From the NCBI GenBank assembly GCA_006384855.1, contig VCJN01002409.1, positions 62,001-126,000 of the forward strand: a stretch of 64,000 nucleotides of DNA, given 5' to 3'. Origin of the DNA: Tetraselmis striata (taxonomy: Eukaryota; Chlorophyta; Chlorodendrophyceae; Chlorodendrales; Chlorodendraceae). Shown piece by piece: positions 11,701 through 24,220 of the stretch (position 1 is its first letter; each line of letters opens with the position of its first letter). The position numbers and the translations under genes were made by a program. The notes under the pieces are model-generated. The model ran no database searches, had not been told where the DNA came from, and saw nothing but the letters and a program-made list of their open reading frames with translations.

Positions 11701-14700
11701 CTTGCGCTCGACACGCCCGCAGAACCCGTTTGAGGTGGGTGAGGAGGTGATCTTCCAGCACCAGGGCAAGGATATCGAGGGCATCGTGCTGGACGTCGGC
11801 TGGTACCGCACCACCATCCGCTCCTTTGCGCGCGAGGTGTTTGTGATCCCCAACAGCATCTTCTCAAAGACAGGCGAGCGCCCCCCCCCCCCCCCCCCCC
11901 CCTCTTTCCCCCCTTTGCGGTCAGATCAGCGTGTCGACGTGGACTGAAGTGTCAGCATGAGCTGAGCCGCGGCAGGCGGTTGGCCGCCCAATGCTGACAC
12001 AATCGCAGAGCCAGCCCTTTCTCCGTATCGCCGCCTCTCCCCCTCTCTCTCCCTCTCACTCTGTTCTTCTGCAGAGACGCTGTCCCAGTTCTTTCCTGTG
12101 CACAGTGTACGGGCCAGGCCATCTACAACCGCCAACTTTCTGCCCATGACCGTAGTTTCTCATCACAGATCATCCCGAAAGTACTCGCTACTCGTAGATT
12201 AGTTGACATGGTACATCAAGCAGCCATATATATGTTCACAGGTCGATGCTGCTCCGCGATTTAGCGCTGTACTCGTACGGGGGATCAGGCGGGCGGGTGC
12301 TCGCAGCCGCAGCATTTCAGAGCGCGGACACGGGTGCGCGGCTGCACGGACTCGACAGTCTATTCGGAGGGAGGCTCGGCAACTATGAACATACTAGATT
12401 CGAAATAGAAAAATCGTTGATAAAGTGAGTTGTCTGAAAGAAAACTGACAGATACATATTAATCGTATTGCGGATTGATTTCGAACTGAGGTCACTGTTT
12501 GAGTTTATATTGCCCACTTCTATCATGGAAAAGGGCTTCAGGTCTCGGAGCACCCAGAAACACCGGGAAGTGCGTAGAGATTAATGGGGGGGGGGGGGGG
12601 GGGGGCCCACCCCCACCCTCACCCTCACCCCCACCCTCGCCGGCGCCACCCGGCGCAGCTGTGCTGACGCGGCCCCGCGTGTGGGCCACGCTGCCCGGCA
12701 GTCGTGCTGAACGTCACGCGGAAGAACGGGGAGTGGCGCTTCTACGAGTTTTTGCACCTCCGCCCGGAGGATGTGGACAAGGCGAAGGACATCGTGGCGG
12801 ACATGCGCAAGTGCGCCCCGCTCCCTCCCCCCCGGGGACCCGGGATGCAGCAGTGCAGCAGTGTGTGTTGGGGGGGCACCATCGGGTGGGATCTCCGACC
12901 AGCTCACCGTGCCCCCCCCCCTGGCTCCCACGCGTCATGCGCAGGGTGATCCGCTCGCACCCCTCGGTCATCCAGAAGCTGCACCGCCGCGCCTTCCTGG
13001 ACAGCATGACCAAGGAGGAGACGGGCATCTACCTCAGCTTCTACGTGGCCGCCACCAACCGCGACGCCTTCATGGTATGCCGAGGCTACCACGCCCCCAA
13101 CTAGGGCCCCACTGGAGTAGATCCCCGCCAATAGGGATGTTACGGCGATGTTCGATGTGTTCACGCGGGGCTACACGCAGTCTGAGGGCACAGCCAACCC
13201 CCCCCCCCCCCCCCCCCACCACCACAACCCCCCTCCCCCCCCTCTCCCCCTTTCCTTCGGACCAATGCCAACACCCTCAAACATCCAAGCGGCGTGTAGC
13301 GGTGTACGGACCAATGTGTTTTGGGGCTGCGTAGTGTCCGTGGAATATACGGGAAACACGCACCGTGTAGTTTTCCTGCTGGTTGCCGGCACCGTGGTTA
13401 CATGCGAGCGACGACAATGCGATGTGAACTCGCGCTCGGATGTTACAACAAGTGCGCCTCATACGCTGGCAACCGCAGCACGTGTACTGGTAGCCGCAGG
13501 GTTCGGCACCTGTGCCCCCACCTCGCGCGGGGCTCATCAAGCATGGTATGTGGGTGCTTTCCAAATAGTTTTTCGTAGTATATCTGTAGTATATCTAGTT
13601 AACCTCCCCCCCCCCCCCCCCCCCGGCTACCCCCCTCCGCTGCTGCGTGCTCTGTTGCTCTCACGTGATGATGGAGCCTCGTTCCCCCCATGACTGTCTG
13701 AATGCTCCATGTGCGCATATCTATCTATGGAGGCTGCCCCCCCCCCCCCCCCCCCCCCCCTCTCCTCTACGTCTGCACAGTGAAGCACTGCCATTTTATA
13801 ACGATATGAATATTCCAATGAATGATCTCTGGGCAGTCCATGTCGACAGCCTGGCGATTCGTTGTGGGAGACCGTCTTGAGAATGGCGGTGCAGCCCGGG
13901 CCGCGTTTCGTCCAGGCCTCGCCCACCCGCTGGGCTCACCTGCTCCGCGCCGCTGCCCGCAGGCCATCCGCCAGGACATCTTCCTCACCTTCCTCGCCAT
14001 CATCAAGCAGCGCGGCGCCATGCTGGCGCGCAAGAGCATGCGGGTGCGCCTGTGCGCCCGCGGCGGGCACGCGCCGCTGCCTGCGTGTCCTTTGCCGGCC
14101 CCGACATGGCCCTGACGCCGCCGTGTGGGCCGCCGCTGCTGCGGGGCGCAGATCTACCAGGAGGGGCCGCTGGAGGGGCCGCGCCGGGAGTACGAGCAGC
14201 CCGGCATGGCGAGTAACAACATCGTGCCGCGGCAGCAGGACCCCGCGGCGCCCCGGGAAGCGACCAAGCAGAGCCGGCAGAGCCTGGTGACCCCCCCCTT
14301 CCCCTACCTCCCGAGGGGGCAATTCCTGCAGCGGGGCGGGGGACCTTACATAGAGCTACAGGTGGCTTGAAGGCATCACCGCCTCCCAATGGTGCAAGCA
14401 GCCACGCCCTCCTTGAGGGCGAGTCGGGGGTACAGGTTTGCTGATAGCCATGGAAGCAGCCGTACACCTTGCCACAAACTTCTACACTTTGCCACAAACT
14501 TCTGACGGGAATTGGCCGTGTGTCTCGTCGCGCCCTACCTAGGGCTGTTATTAGGGTTATAAACCCTATCCAATCAGCTGCCCTATCTGTGGTCGCCTTC
14601 AGGGTATTAAACCCTAAATACAACCCTAAATCACCAGGGCGGTCTTTGGGCTGTCTCGGTGGCCGTGCGCCCGCGGATATTTGCAGACGCTACGGCACAG

Positions 14701-15649
14701 CACTCTGGAAGACCCTCCAATAATCGCGGTATGATGATTTCCGCGAATTCGATAAACCGATGGTACCGTACTAGACTTCACACAATTTCAGGGATATCAC
14801 GGTAAGCGGCAAGCCAGTTACTCGGTAAGGATACGCGGCAAGCCAGTTGCTCGCACCGCTACGACCTGGGCTGTATAATAGCGGAGTGCACGTCGTCCAG
14901 GCGCGGCGCCGGACTTGGTTTTATACTGAAAGCAGCTGCGCCTCCGGCATACTCGCACACCCGTTTGTGGGTCTCGAGCTCTCTACAAGATGGCATATTT
15001 CTTCATTCAGGGATCGGCTATATGGCCGTGCGAGCCGCGCTAGGGTAGAGGTGGCGCTCCCGTGGTGGCAACCCGCGCTTTGAGGGATGGTGAAGCTGCG
15101 GGCGCGCAGTGTGGGGGCGATTACACAGGATGAGCGTGCCATTATCGCCGTATATATATGTATGGACGTATATGTGTATGTATTTGTTCAGCGTATCATA
15201 TCTTATTGGTAGGGGTATCACTGCACGGTACAAATGTCGGTATGCGTTGCCTTGTTCTCATGATGATCGACTGTCTAACATTCCGTGGATCCAGTCGCAG
15301 CTCTGAGAAGCCTACCGGGGAAATGAACGGCTCGCCCCCCCCCAAGGCACGGAGCCGTGGCTGTTGGCGCTGACGCTATAAACCCTAAACCGCCGCCCGG
15401 CTGGCTGGCTGGCAGGAGTACTACGGGCCTGTGGACCGGCCGGGGGCGTACCGCACAGAGGGGCCGCGCGAGGCGGCGCCCCCGCGGCCGCGCGAGCAGC
15501 CCATCTCGGGCCCGGAGCTAGCGGAGAGCATCATCTACGGCGCCGTCGTGGTGGGCGGCGCGGGCGACACGGGGGAGAGCGGCGACGTGGACATGATCGT
15601 GGGGGAGTGGACGGACCAGGGCTCGTGGGCGGACGACTACCGCACCTGA
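8731..15649 (+). CDS. MscS-like mechanosensitive ion channel, 12 exons, 702 aa
   Basis: Exons 8731-9003, 9162-9734, 10404-10493, 10602-10712, 10809-10926, 11523-11626, 11723-11873, 12702-12810, 12945-13074, 13963-14043, 14152-14286 and 15416-15649 join with closed phases throughout. Residues 1-91 are Ala/Ser/Arg-rich, like an organelle transit peptide; a Gln/Pro repeat follows at about 120-158. Membrane helices start near 193 (HFLTFFIVLVLGVVASALYL) and continue through exons 3-5. The pore helix and beta domain are diagnostic: AIGGIGGLAAGLAGRELLENL, then NPFEVGEEV and VFVIPNSIF (about 389-474), matching the Gly/Ala-rich TM3 and first beta-domain strands of MscS and plant MSL1-3 channels. The tail is acidic and disordered. 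It should relieve membrane tension, probably in plastid or mitochondrial envelope (inferred). Three introns (after 9003, 9734, 11873) begin with GC. The start is the least certain part. Confidence 0.88.
13139..13400 (+). repeat. Dispersed repeat with internal poly-C inside an MscS intron
   Basis: This segment in the intron 13075-13962 resembles 61618-61905. Shared landmarks in the same order are gatgtgttcac, cacggggct, gcagtctgagggca followed by poly-C, then gtgccaacaat-like words, gtggaa-acacgggg, and ttttcctgctg-ttg-ggca. The two copies are clearly diverged and lie in different contexts, one intronic and one intergenic. Confidence 0.55.
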
Positions 15650-18034
15650 CCCCCGGAACCCCCGCAGCACGTACACAGTACATACGAACACACGAGAAAG
15701 GAACAGAAATAACCGGATTCCAACGCGCGGGATTCATATAAACTCAAAATATTTGAATATCGAAATTTGTTACAGCTTATTCACGGGCTTTTCCGCAGAC
15801 TACCTGTCTCGCGGCCCGACTCCGCGAACCCGCATAGGGTCGGCCAGGCCCCGTTGCACGTTGTCCTCTTACGGCCAAGTGAAAATGGGTACATCTACAC
15901 GCCGGGGTCTCGCATCCCGTGTTGCAACATGCGTCTACGGGGCGGGCCTTCTGTGCCATCCATGCCTCCCGGGACTTGCCCTTGGCCCGGTAGGCCCCCC
16001 TCCCCACGCCCGACTCTGCTGCTCTCTTCGCCGCTCAAACCGAGTTGCTCTGAGGGCCTACTTTGCCATCCAGAGACCTGCCCATGGTGACACGCGGTTC
16101 CATGTCGCGCCGCGAATGCAGAGAGCCGCATCATCCCTCCCCGCAGCCTTCGCCAAGCGCCGGCGCACAAATTGCACACGGAACGGTGCCTTGCCGCCTC
16201 GGCAGCGACATCGACACGCGGGCCACCGACCAACGACCACGGCACCGAGGTGACAGAGCTGCCTCGAGCGGAGGGGTGCAAACGGACGCCGTTTCCGCGC
16301 GACATCTCATGAAAGGAAAAAACGTCCTGTCAAGTTGGCATCGGCAAAGTAGCAACCTCTGCTTTTGTCCCACTAAGCTCATCCACTCGGCCCTCATAGG
16401 GCTGCACGCTACGCGCCTGTGGACCACATGCGGGCTCGTGCAGCAGGGCCGGGAACACGGTTGGCCTGGTTCGCCCGGGAACAAAGCTGTTAGACATTTC
16501 AAAATTGAAGCCCATCCGTGCTAACCGGCACAACGGTCTGAGCATAGAGCGTATACTATGTATGGGACACTTGCTGCGGAATCTACCCCCTTCGTTCCCT
16601 CCGCACCCCTGTATACAGATAGCCAGGGTTGAGGCTGCTTGGCAAAAGGACTGGCAATGTCCCCCCCCCCCCCCCCCCCCCGCGCCCCCTTGCGCGCGCC
16701 ATTAGATCCGCAGCGCACCCACAGTAACGCAACTCAATACGGCACGCCAACCGCCGATTTAAATTGTGTGCCATTGAGCTGAGTCCTTGCCGTCACCGCG
16801 CGAGGGGCGTTGTGGTTGAGCCGAGGGTCGTCGTTCAGCCAGCACACGGGATCCAAATCTGTGGTGGGTTGTCAACCGATGTCTTCTGGGCCGCGCTCGT
16901 ATCGGTCGGCGCATGAAAGGGGAGTGCCGCCAGGTTGGGACTTATCGGGCAGCCTGCCCCTTTGCTCTCCGCTCACCATTTGTACGTGCCGGCGCGCGAC
17001 CGGCGGCATCCAACCCCCCCCTGTTCCTTGGAGTCCGGGGCACCAGGATAGCTTGATGCCTATCGGTACAGCCCTTCGAGCCGCTAAGCTTCAGCAAGGG
17101 GGGTTTGATGCCCACCTCACCGAGCATAACGGACCCCAAAAACCAACCGCATTAACCGGGGCTAGCTTGGGGCACGGTGTTGGCGGAGGGAAGAGGGCGG
17201 GGGGCATCCAACGGCTGCGCATGACGCGAGGGTTGTGCCGTCCGGCCCAGCTTGGTTGCCACGTGGAGGAATGCGGCCATCACATGTCGAAAGGAAAAAC
17301 AGATATGAATGTTCACCCCCATGCCCCCCCGCCCTGGGGGGGTCAGAAAATGCTGCGGTAGGTCATGTGATGTAGGAAGCAATGTACCAAGCAACGGAGA
17401 AGGAGGAGCAAGGCTTCGAGCCCGCGGGGCCCGGCATGGTGCCCGTGTCGCCCTCGTCAACCCAGGCCCGCGCTCTCAACACTTCGCGTGCGTGCATGGC
17501 TCGCTCCCTCCGCCGCGGGGTGCACACCTCTCCTTCCCGGTTCGCCGCTTTGGCTGGGCGGCGCTTCGCCTGTGACTTAGCACTTTGTTGGCCGGCAAGC
17601 GATGCGAGCGCGGTGTCCAGGCGCTGTTGCGCCTCTTGCTTCGCCTTGGCCGGCGGGCAGCCGTTGCCTCCCGCTTGCCAAGGGCAGCGGCTGATGCCTT
17701 TTGACGCCACTGCTCCATTCCGTGGGCGCGCTGCACTCGCCATGCCACCGGCAACGCCCTCGTCTCCGCCAGGCATGCGGCGCCTCTGCTCGGGAGGCGG
17801 CAGTCCGGGGTCTGGGAGGCTCAGCTGAATGGCGCGGGCTCCTTCTCCACCCTGCAGTCGCCCAAACTGCGCAGTCGCATCGGCCGCACTGTCCACTGGC
17901 TGAGACTGGCCGCACGCCCCAGCGCCGCGGGGGGAGCGGCGCCGCAGGGCTACGTGGGAGTCTGACCGGTGCTAGCCTTTCGCGGTGGCCGCCGCGGCGT
18001 ACCTGTGAATGGGGTTAAACACCAGGAGCGGTAG
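15650..18034. other. Intergenic region, no supported gene
   Basis: Many open frames exist on both strands because the DNA is GC-rich, but none shows a recognisable domain or a consistent exon chain. A 177-aa minus-strand frame (17363-17896) and Arg/Pro-rich plus-strand frames could be decayed element coding. A poly-C run lies at about 16661-16681. Sequence near 15745-15790 resembles that near 23225-23260 (aaatat-cgaa-tttgttacag words), suggesting a shared old repeat. Confidence 0.4.
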
Positions 18035-19078
18035 CTAGTAAGGGGCGCGGCCCGCCCGGTGGAGAGGGGGGGGTTCATGTCGGGTCTGGTGCGGCGTTGG
18101 CGTGGGCGCTGGCGCACCGTAGAGCATGTCGCAGACCCGTGTGATTGGGATGTCCACCAGCGGCGGGATGGAGGGCTCGCACCCGCACATGTCGCTCTCG
18201 AGGCCGAGCTCGGAGGCCCACTTGGAGTGGGAGTCTGCCACAGCAGGGGGAGCTTCTCAGATAGGGAGGTGAGGGCTGGAAGCAAACCGCCGGGTGCAGG
18301 AGGGGGGGGGGGGGAGGGGGCTCCACAGAGCGAAGCCGCCGGATGCTGCTCACCGTGCAGCGTCCTGAGTGATGTCACTGGCGCCACAGTCATCATGCAG
18401 ATGCTGCGGAGGTCGCCGCAGGCGGCATCATGCGAACTCAGGCCCCACTGCAGACATGCGCAGCTGTGACTACGCATCTGCAGGCGGGATTGGGAGAGGT
18501 GTGACTTGACGGCGAGGGTGGATGTTGTCGCAGCGCGGCCCAGCACCTTTCGTACGCCCAAAAGACGAAGATCGCAGCTGCTCCGAGCCACGTCATCAGC
18601 CCCAGCGCCCAGTATCTGCGACGCACATCCGAGAGGATTGGGGGTTGGATACAGTCAATCGATAAGCGGAGTGTGCAACCACTCGACGATTCGGTCGTCG
18701 GTGTATGGCATCACGAACGCGCTGCGTGGGTTGAAAGCTGCCATGCGCTACTTGCGCTCTACTCACTTGCTGGGTACATAGGTCAAGCCCGCCGCTTGGA
18801 GCCAGTCGTCCGGAGTGTAGGCCCACAATAGGAATGCAACTGTTGGGGGAATGGGGGGGGGGGGGGGGGGGGGGGCGGGGGCGGAGGGGGTTGTCAGCAC
18901 AGGGCGGGGGCCGGCGACACCCCCCCCCCCCCACCCGCCGACGCAGCAGCTCAGTCCTGCTTGTCTGTGCTTCAGGTGGCGGAGAGAGCAGCGCACCGTA
19001 CAGCATGCCAGTGGTCACCCACCCCACGAAGCCGTACCACTCCGTGGAGGTGGCCCCCTGCAGCATGCCGGGCGCCAT
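18035..19078 (-). CDS. PIGP: PIG-P, GPI-GlcNAc transferase subunit, 5 exons, 157 aa
   Basis: Exons in transcript order are 18997-19078, 18767-18839, 18547-18615, 18354-18403 and 18035-18234; the phases close to 157 codons plus stop. Joined exons give the family hallmark: YGFVGWVTTGMLYGVAFLLW (first helix), then PDDWLQAAGLTYVPSKYWAL, then a second helix (LGLMTWLGAAAIFVFWAYE). The C-terminal part has SIPPLVDIPITRVCDMLYG, matching the PPxxDIPIxxVxxxLY ending of PIG-P. The family is a small two-helix ER membrane subunit of the complex that transfers GlcNAc from UDP-GlcNAc to phosphatidylinositol, the first step of GPI-anchor synthesis; catalysis is by PIG-A. Two introns carry poly-C on the sense strand. 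The Pro-rich last 27 residues could be changed by an alternative donor (TACG/GTGCGC at about 18116). Confidence 0.85.
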
Positions 19079-20400
19079 ATCCCGCCGCCTTGTTGCACCG
19101 GGCCTACGATCAGCGTGACGCGGCGCTGTCGGGAGGTGCACACGGCGGGGCAGGCGGGCCGCCAGGAGGGGGGGGGGTGCAGAGGTAAGTACTGGTAGGT
19201 CACTCGAACCACGCGAGGCGGAAGCGTTTTCCCCGTGCACGAATATGCATTGGTTTATATTGCCAAGGGGGTGCAAGCCAGGGGCGAGGGCGCCCCCAAA
19301 AAAATGAGCAGTCATCCGCGCCACGTACTGGTACTGTACCAGTACTCGTTGCTGGTGTGAATTACAAAAAGGACAGTTCCCCAGAATTAGAAAATCAACA
19401 CAGCAAGCCGCCCAAAAGCGGCCTGCATCCCGCATAAGGCGGGATGGATGAGTGATGCGCGCACGGTTCAGAGTCCGGGCCACGCGAGCACGTGTGTGTG
19501 TGGGTGATCCTCGGACGTGCTGTGCAGTTTCAGCAACGGGATGGCAGACGAATCTGCGCCGTCTGATGAGGCAGCGAGCGCGCTCTCGAGCGGCCACCAA
19601 GCTCAGGACCCCGAGGAAATCTCTTGCGAGCAAGGCCTCCTGGTGAGCCCGGGTGATGCACCGAGTGCCCCGCGATGAGAGGGCACCAGTACTCGTACTT
19701 GCACGTGGATCCCCGTGATGCTCGCGCAGTTCGCGATAAAAAATACTATAGGCGTCAAAAGTAGTGAACGCGTTTTGACAGCTCAACTTCAAATCGGTGC
19801 CCCACGGGGTACCGGGCACATAAATAAAACAGCGAGCCGTTCGGTACAGGGTAGAGTATATAGAACAAAACAAATCAGAGTTTTGATACAGTTGAGAATG
19901 TTCTTAATATGGCCAATATGGCCAATTCTCCTAATCTCCTTATGTCCACCATAAGCCATCGCATTATTCATCATGCGACGACTAAGGCCGGCTAACTCGA
20001 GGAGGAAGATTCGGATGCCCATATGCCCACAAAGCAGCAGTCGGTTTGGCGACATGTGGCGTGCAGCCTGCGTACGGATTAAGATCTATCCGTTCATTTA
20101 TTACTTTTGACGCCTGTAACATGCAGCGAAGGATGTCACTAAGGAAAGGATTACCTCGTACGTGTTGTATTAATATGTATATCCCCTTGGATTCAGTGCT
20201 TCCCTTTTGACCCTTTGGTTCCCTGGCAGCTTTGGGACTTCGTGGTTCCCTTGGCTCTTCCTTGGTTCTTGGCTCCCTGGCCTCCTGCTTGACCTTGGTT
20301 TCATGCCTATGTCTCTCTTTTGATGGCAGCCTTTCATTGTTGCTTGTTTAATTGTTCTGTTTGCATCGCACATATGTTAAAGCACTGATGTAAACGAGAA
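19079..20400. other. Intergenic region with a dispersed-repeat copy
   Basis: Around 19325-19440 lies a copy of the GTAC-rich/GGTGTGAATTACAAAAAGG repeat family. It shares the following segment (atcaacacagcaag-cgccc, aaaagcggcc) with the inverted copy at 27240-27420. At 20190-20330 is a low-complexity run of ttccctgg/cttggttc words. No gene is supported. Confidence 0.45.
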
Positions 20401-21500
20401 AACACGACCTATCCCCTCGATCTTGGCTTCTAGCGTACGGGTGCCGCGGCCTCCCGACTTGATACCCTGCGCCTATACAGCGCGTGCGGGCCGGGCTCCC
20501 TATCGCTTTTCCAGTAGTCGGATCACGAGTCAAGCCGCAACCTTCCCCATGTTGCTTATTCGGCCGCCGTTGCGCGGGTGCCAAGCCTTCGCCCGCGCGG
20601 GGGTTCCGCGCTTGTCACATGCCATGGCCCCACGTATGATATTGATCCCTTGCTTGTGGCTTCCTTCTAAGGATGGCTCGAGCCGGAACGCTACGGATTT
20701 CGACGACGTGGATCATCTGCCCATCTTCCCCGTCGCGAACTACAAGCACTGCATGCATACCGCCTTGAAAAATCCGTGCGTGGGCTTCGGGGCTTCGGCT
20801 TCCGTGGCGCGATTGAAGCGGGGGTGATGATTGACCGGGACCACTTGGGAGTCGGCGAATTGACCCTTGAGACGAATGAGCTTCGGCCAACGGCCCGCTC
20901 GCTCCCGTCAGATTTGACGTCGGCGGGCGGGGTGGGGGGCATGGCGTGCGATTACATGATCGACGTCGCGTGCGTGTCCTCCACGACCCCCACTTGGGGC
21001 AACGACCCCCGCTGGTGCACCCCGGGGATCGCGGCGACCGAGGCGGATGAGCATGGTAAGTTTGCAGCGGGCCGGGCGTCTTCCGATCCGGTGCATGCTG
21101 GTGTTCACCGGTATGGCCCTTTTGTGGTTGAGTTCCGCGGCCGCCTCGGAAAATCCGCTTTGACGGTGGTCAACATCTTCGCGGTTTTGCTTGTTGTGGG
21201 CAAATTCCGTGGTGGTCCTTCCGCTCCGACTTCATGCTTCCTTCGTGGTCAATCCGTATATTAAGCTCTTCGGATCTTTGTCGCCAGCCAGCCTGCCGAG
21301 TTCCGCCATCACCTGTAGAGCACACGGCGGGGGTTGTTGCAGCGGGTCTCTGCTTGCGTGCATGGAACCTTGGGCGGCGTTTTCTCTGCCGGAGTGCATA
21401 TGGCTAGGTCTAATGCGTGTGCTCGTGCTCATTCCGCACCCTCTTTTGTTGTTGCTTCCACCTCGCAGTTGCTGTAGTGGACGTTTCCTATTGCGTTTTC
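20400..21500 (+). pseudogene. Relic of a non-LTR retrotransposon C-terminal region
   Basis: Plus-strand frames 20423-20827 and 20776-21264 look like the C-terminal region found after the RT in many protist LINE-like elements. The segment with MIDVACVSSTT, ATEADEHGKFAAG and YGPFVVEFRGRLGKSA (about 20955-21165) follows the usual order D-x-T-V-(T/S), an A-x-x-E-x-x-K-x-x-K/Y segment and FxPFVVExxGRxG-x-x-A, which in some families belongs to a restriction-like endonuclease fold. Frameshifts and stops indicate a dead copy. Identification is by motif pattern only. Confidence 0.4.
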
Positions 21501-23921
21501 GGGTGATTTCTTTATAGCCTTTTGTAGCTAGCTCATGTAATTATAATACCTCGTACGTACCGTTAGGCCAATCCATGACAAGTTGATTTATGATTTCAGA
21601 CTTCAAGTGCCCCAACCTATTCCAATTTTTTGATCGCCCCGCCGCCCCTTCTTTTCTCTCCTGCTCATGCATCCATCACATGCGGTACAACAAAGTACTG
21701 CTCTCAAATAAAGCATTGCAAAAGAAGCAATCGGGCTGTTATATTATTGCTGGTGACGCCCGGCAAGTAGGCATTGGTCAGCAAGCTATTGCATTGCCAC
21801 CAAACAAACTGGTTGGTAAGGGAGTAGTACTACATGCACAAAAGAGAACAATTAATATGAAGAAATCCCACATTATTACATTGTGAAAGTGTCATTGACC
21901 TCTTCTGGCCGAAGCCTACCATGCTATAAACATTATCATAGTATGATAGTCTTCGGGTATTCTGATGGATTAATGTTACGATGTCACTCCCGTCAATCGC
22001 GGAATCTCTCGGACACTACGATTGGTTGTGTTGCGCATGACGGTTGTGTGACGCATGATGATGAGTTGTTGCGTTCTCCGGGTCTCCGCCCGCACGGCTC
22101 CGTGAGTCCTGGTTTGTTGCGGCTTCCGTTCTGCTCCGATATTACTTGTTGCGCACCCGTACGTACGATCAATTTCGCTCCCAGGCATTTGCATATTGAT
22201 GCTCAGATAGGCAAGCCAATTCTCCAATGCATGGTCAATCCGTCTCACAGGCGGCATTGTGGGGGTGGCTGTTGTGAGGGTGGGTGATGTGATGCTCAAT
22301 CGCGGCCCGCGGCCATGGTTTTGCGGCGCGGGTGTCGAATGGATCATATAAACCGACGTGACGCCGCCAAGGATAGCGCGCAGGCATGCATCAGGCACGA
22401 CGCCGCGGCCGTACGCGTCGCTACGGCTTCTCCATGACAGTAATACTGTAAGTATTGTTTAGGATTCTGTCAGGATCTTGCTTGTGTTGCGAACATCGGG
22501 ATATCCGGTAAAACCCCGAACCCCTTTTTCTCAGGGAGGACTAGGAGACAGCAAAAATGACAAAATAACTTGCGGGGCTGGCCTTAGATATAAATCGCTT
22601 CAACTGGTATCCCATATAATTGGGTGATTTTCAAAATTTGAAGACTCTCGCGATCATCGCAGCTCTACCTGTAGCAGTGCCTCGATGTTTTTGGTGGTAC
22701 GTACCTTCCCGGCGGTACTCGTACTGGTACCATAGAAATCTGAAGGGCCAGTTCGGGCACCCTGCGGCCGACTGACCCCGTTCTGATCGGCCGGCAACAC
22801 AACTGAACTGCCCAAAAGCATATTTCTCCGGTCCAATTTCGCGCTCCACATTTGATGGCGTCCTATGCGCCTGCCAACCATTCAAATAAGCTGCCCCATC
22901 CACCCGGTGGACGTTCCTCGGACCGCTACGCCCCAGGGTTGGCTCTTACGACCTGCCACCGGCACATGCACAAGCTTGAGACTTGACAGCGCACTCGCTG
23001 CGCGAGTTCTAGGGGCGATCACAGGGGCACGGCGCATGCGGCTCCGGGCGGAACGAACGTGTTCGCCACCGACTGGCCGGTCCGACCGACGTAAGCCTCC
23101 GAACCGCGCTTTGCAAGCTTCCCCAGGGGAAAACGTTTTTGCTGTCAGGCGTGGCGAGCCTTTGGGCTGTGAACGACAGCTGCTCGGCCGCCTCACAGTG
23201 CCATCGGGGGCGCATGTCGGCGCAGTATCTCAAATTTAAATAACGAATATTTATTACAGAGCCCGAGAATAGCCGCATCTGCACGTGCCGCTGCACCCCC
23301 ATTTGCCGGTCCTCTCTGCATGGGCCGCAGAGCGTTGCCGAAGAGGCGCCAACCCACCGCGCCCTCATAGGGTAGTTAATCAAGTCGCTGGAATACCCGT
23401 CGCGGCCGGTAGCCCGAAATGGCCGGAGCGGTGTTTACCATGTGTTTGGCGCCAGCGAAGCCAGGATGCTGGGGTGGCGGGCGAGTGGTAGGCCTTGGTG
23501 TTCCACGCCATCTACCTACAGGTAGGCGGGGACACCGAGTACCCGCGAGTGAGGATGAGGTCGCTCCGACTGACTAACGGCCTCTGAGTCAGTACGAGTA
23601 CGAATACAGGTACCACCCAATCCTTTTCATAATGTGGCACGAACGACTACCCCGTGGGCGGTACCGGTGTGAATTACAAAAAGGGCAGTTCCCGTAAAGG
23701 GCGGTACTGGTACCACAAAAATAACCTCATCATCTAGCCACTATGTGGGTTGTACCCGAACGGTGGTGCTATGCGGATAGTAGTATGCTGCGTATGAATA
23801 ATGGATTAGTATCTAAACAGTAATGTAGTAAAAAAATATATCACATGACCCGTCGTACGGGTTAGCGTTGTTCAGCCATCATGTGGAGTGACGGTATGTT
23901 TCCCAACTCTATTGCGTAATC
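21501..23921. other. Intergenic region with simple and dispersed repeats
   Basis: AT-richer sequence at 21520-22620, with no supported gene. GTAC-rich words occur at 22690-22735 and 23585-23720, with one copy of the ggtgtgaattacaaaaaggg motif at 23665. The short ORFs here have no recognisable domain. Confidence 0.45.
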
Positions 23922-24107
23922 TGATCTAAACTAGTTTATGGGGTTTCCATCCTTGACCTAACCGCTTTGTAGCTACAAGTGCTGCGCAATGGTACGGGAA
24001 CTAGTAACTGTTGTTGCGCCCTTGTTGGGTGCAGCACGAGTAGACATAAAAGCAGCCAGAACAGCTGAGCATGCCATCTTCCAGTTTTCGCTGCGTTCCA
24101 CGCAGCG
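23922..24107 (+). repeat. A1 terminal repeat of YR element copy A
   Basis: Starts tgatctaaactag and ends in a perfect 7-bp hairpin, CGCTGCG-ttcca-CGCAGCG (24089-24107). Differs from A2 (26844-27029) at one position. It contains an acataaaagc box (about 24045) that could act as a TATA-like promoter element; this is inference. Confidence 0.8.
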
Positions 24108-24220
24108 ATGTAAAAACTGTCTCGTAACCCGTTGCGAGCAAGGTCACCCCATGTTGTTCAAGACCGCACCCGGCTCGCCACCCGAGTGTGATATTCTCGT
24201 CCGTACGTCCGTGCGTTACC

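Noticed and set aside
17363..17896. A 177-aa minus-strand ORF
   Set aside because: No recognisable domain and equally long frames on the other strand; kept only as a possible element remnant.
18596..19873. A 425-aa minus-strand ORF
   Set aside because: It runs through PIG-P exons in the wrong frame and through poly-C introns; low-complexity Arg/Pro sequence with no domain.
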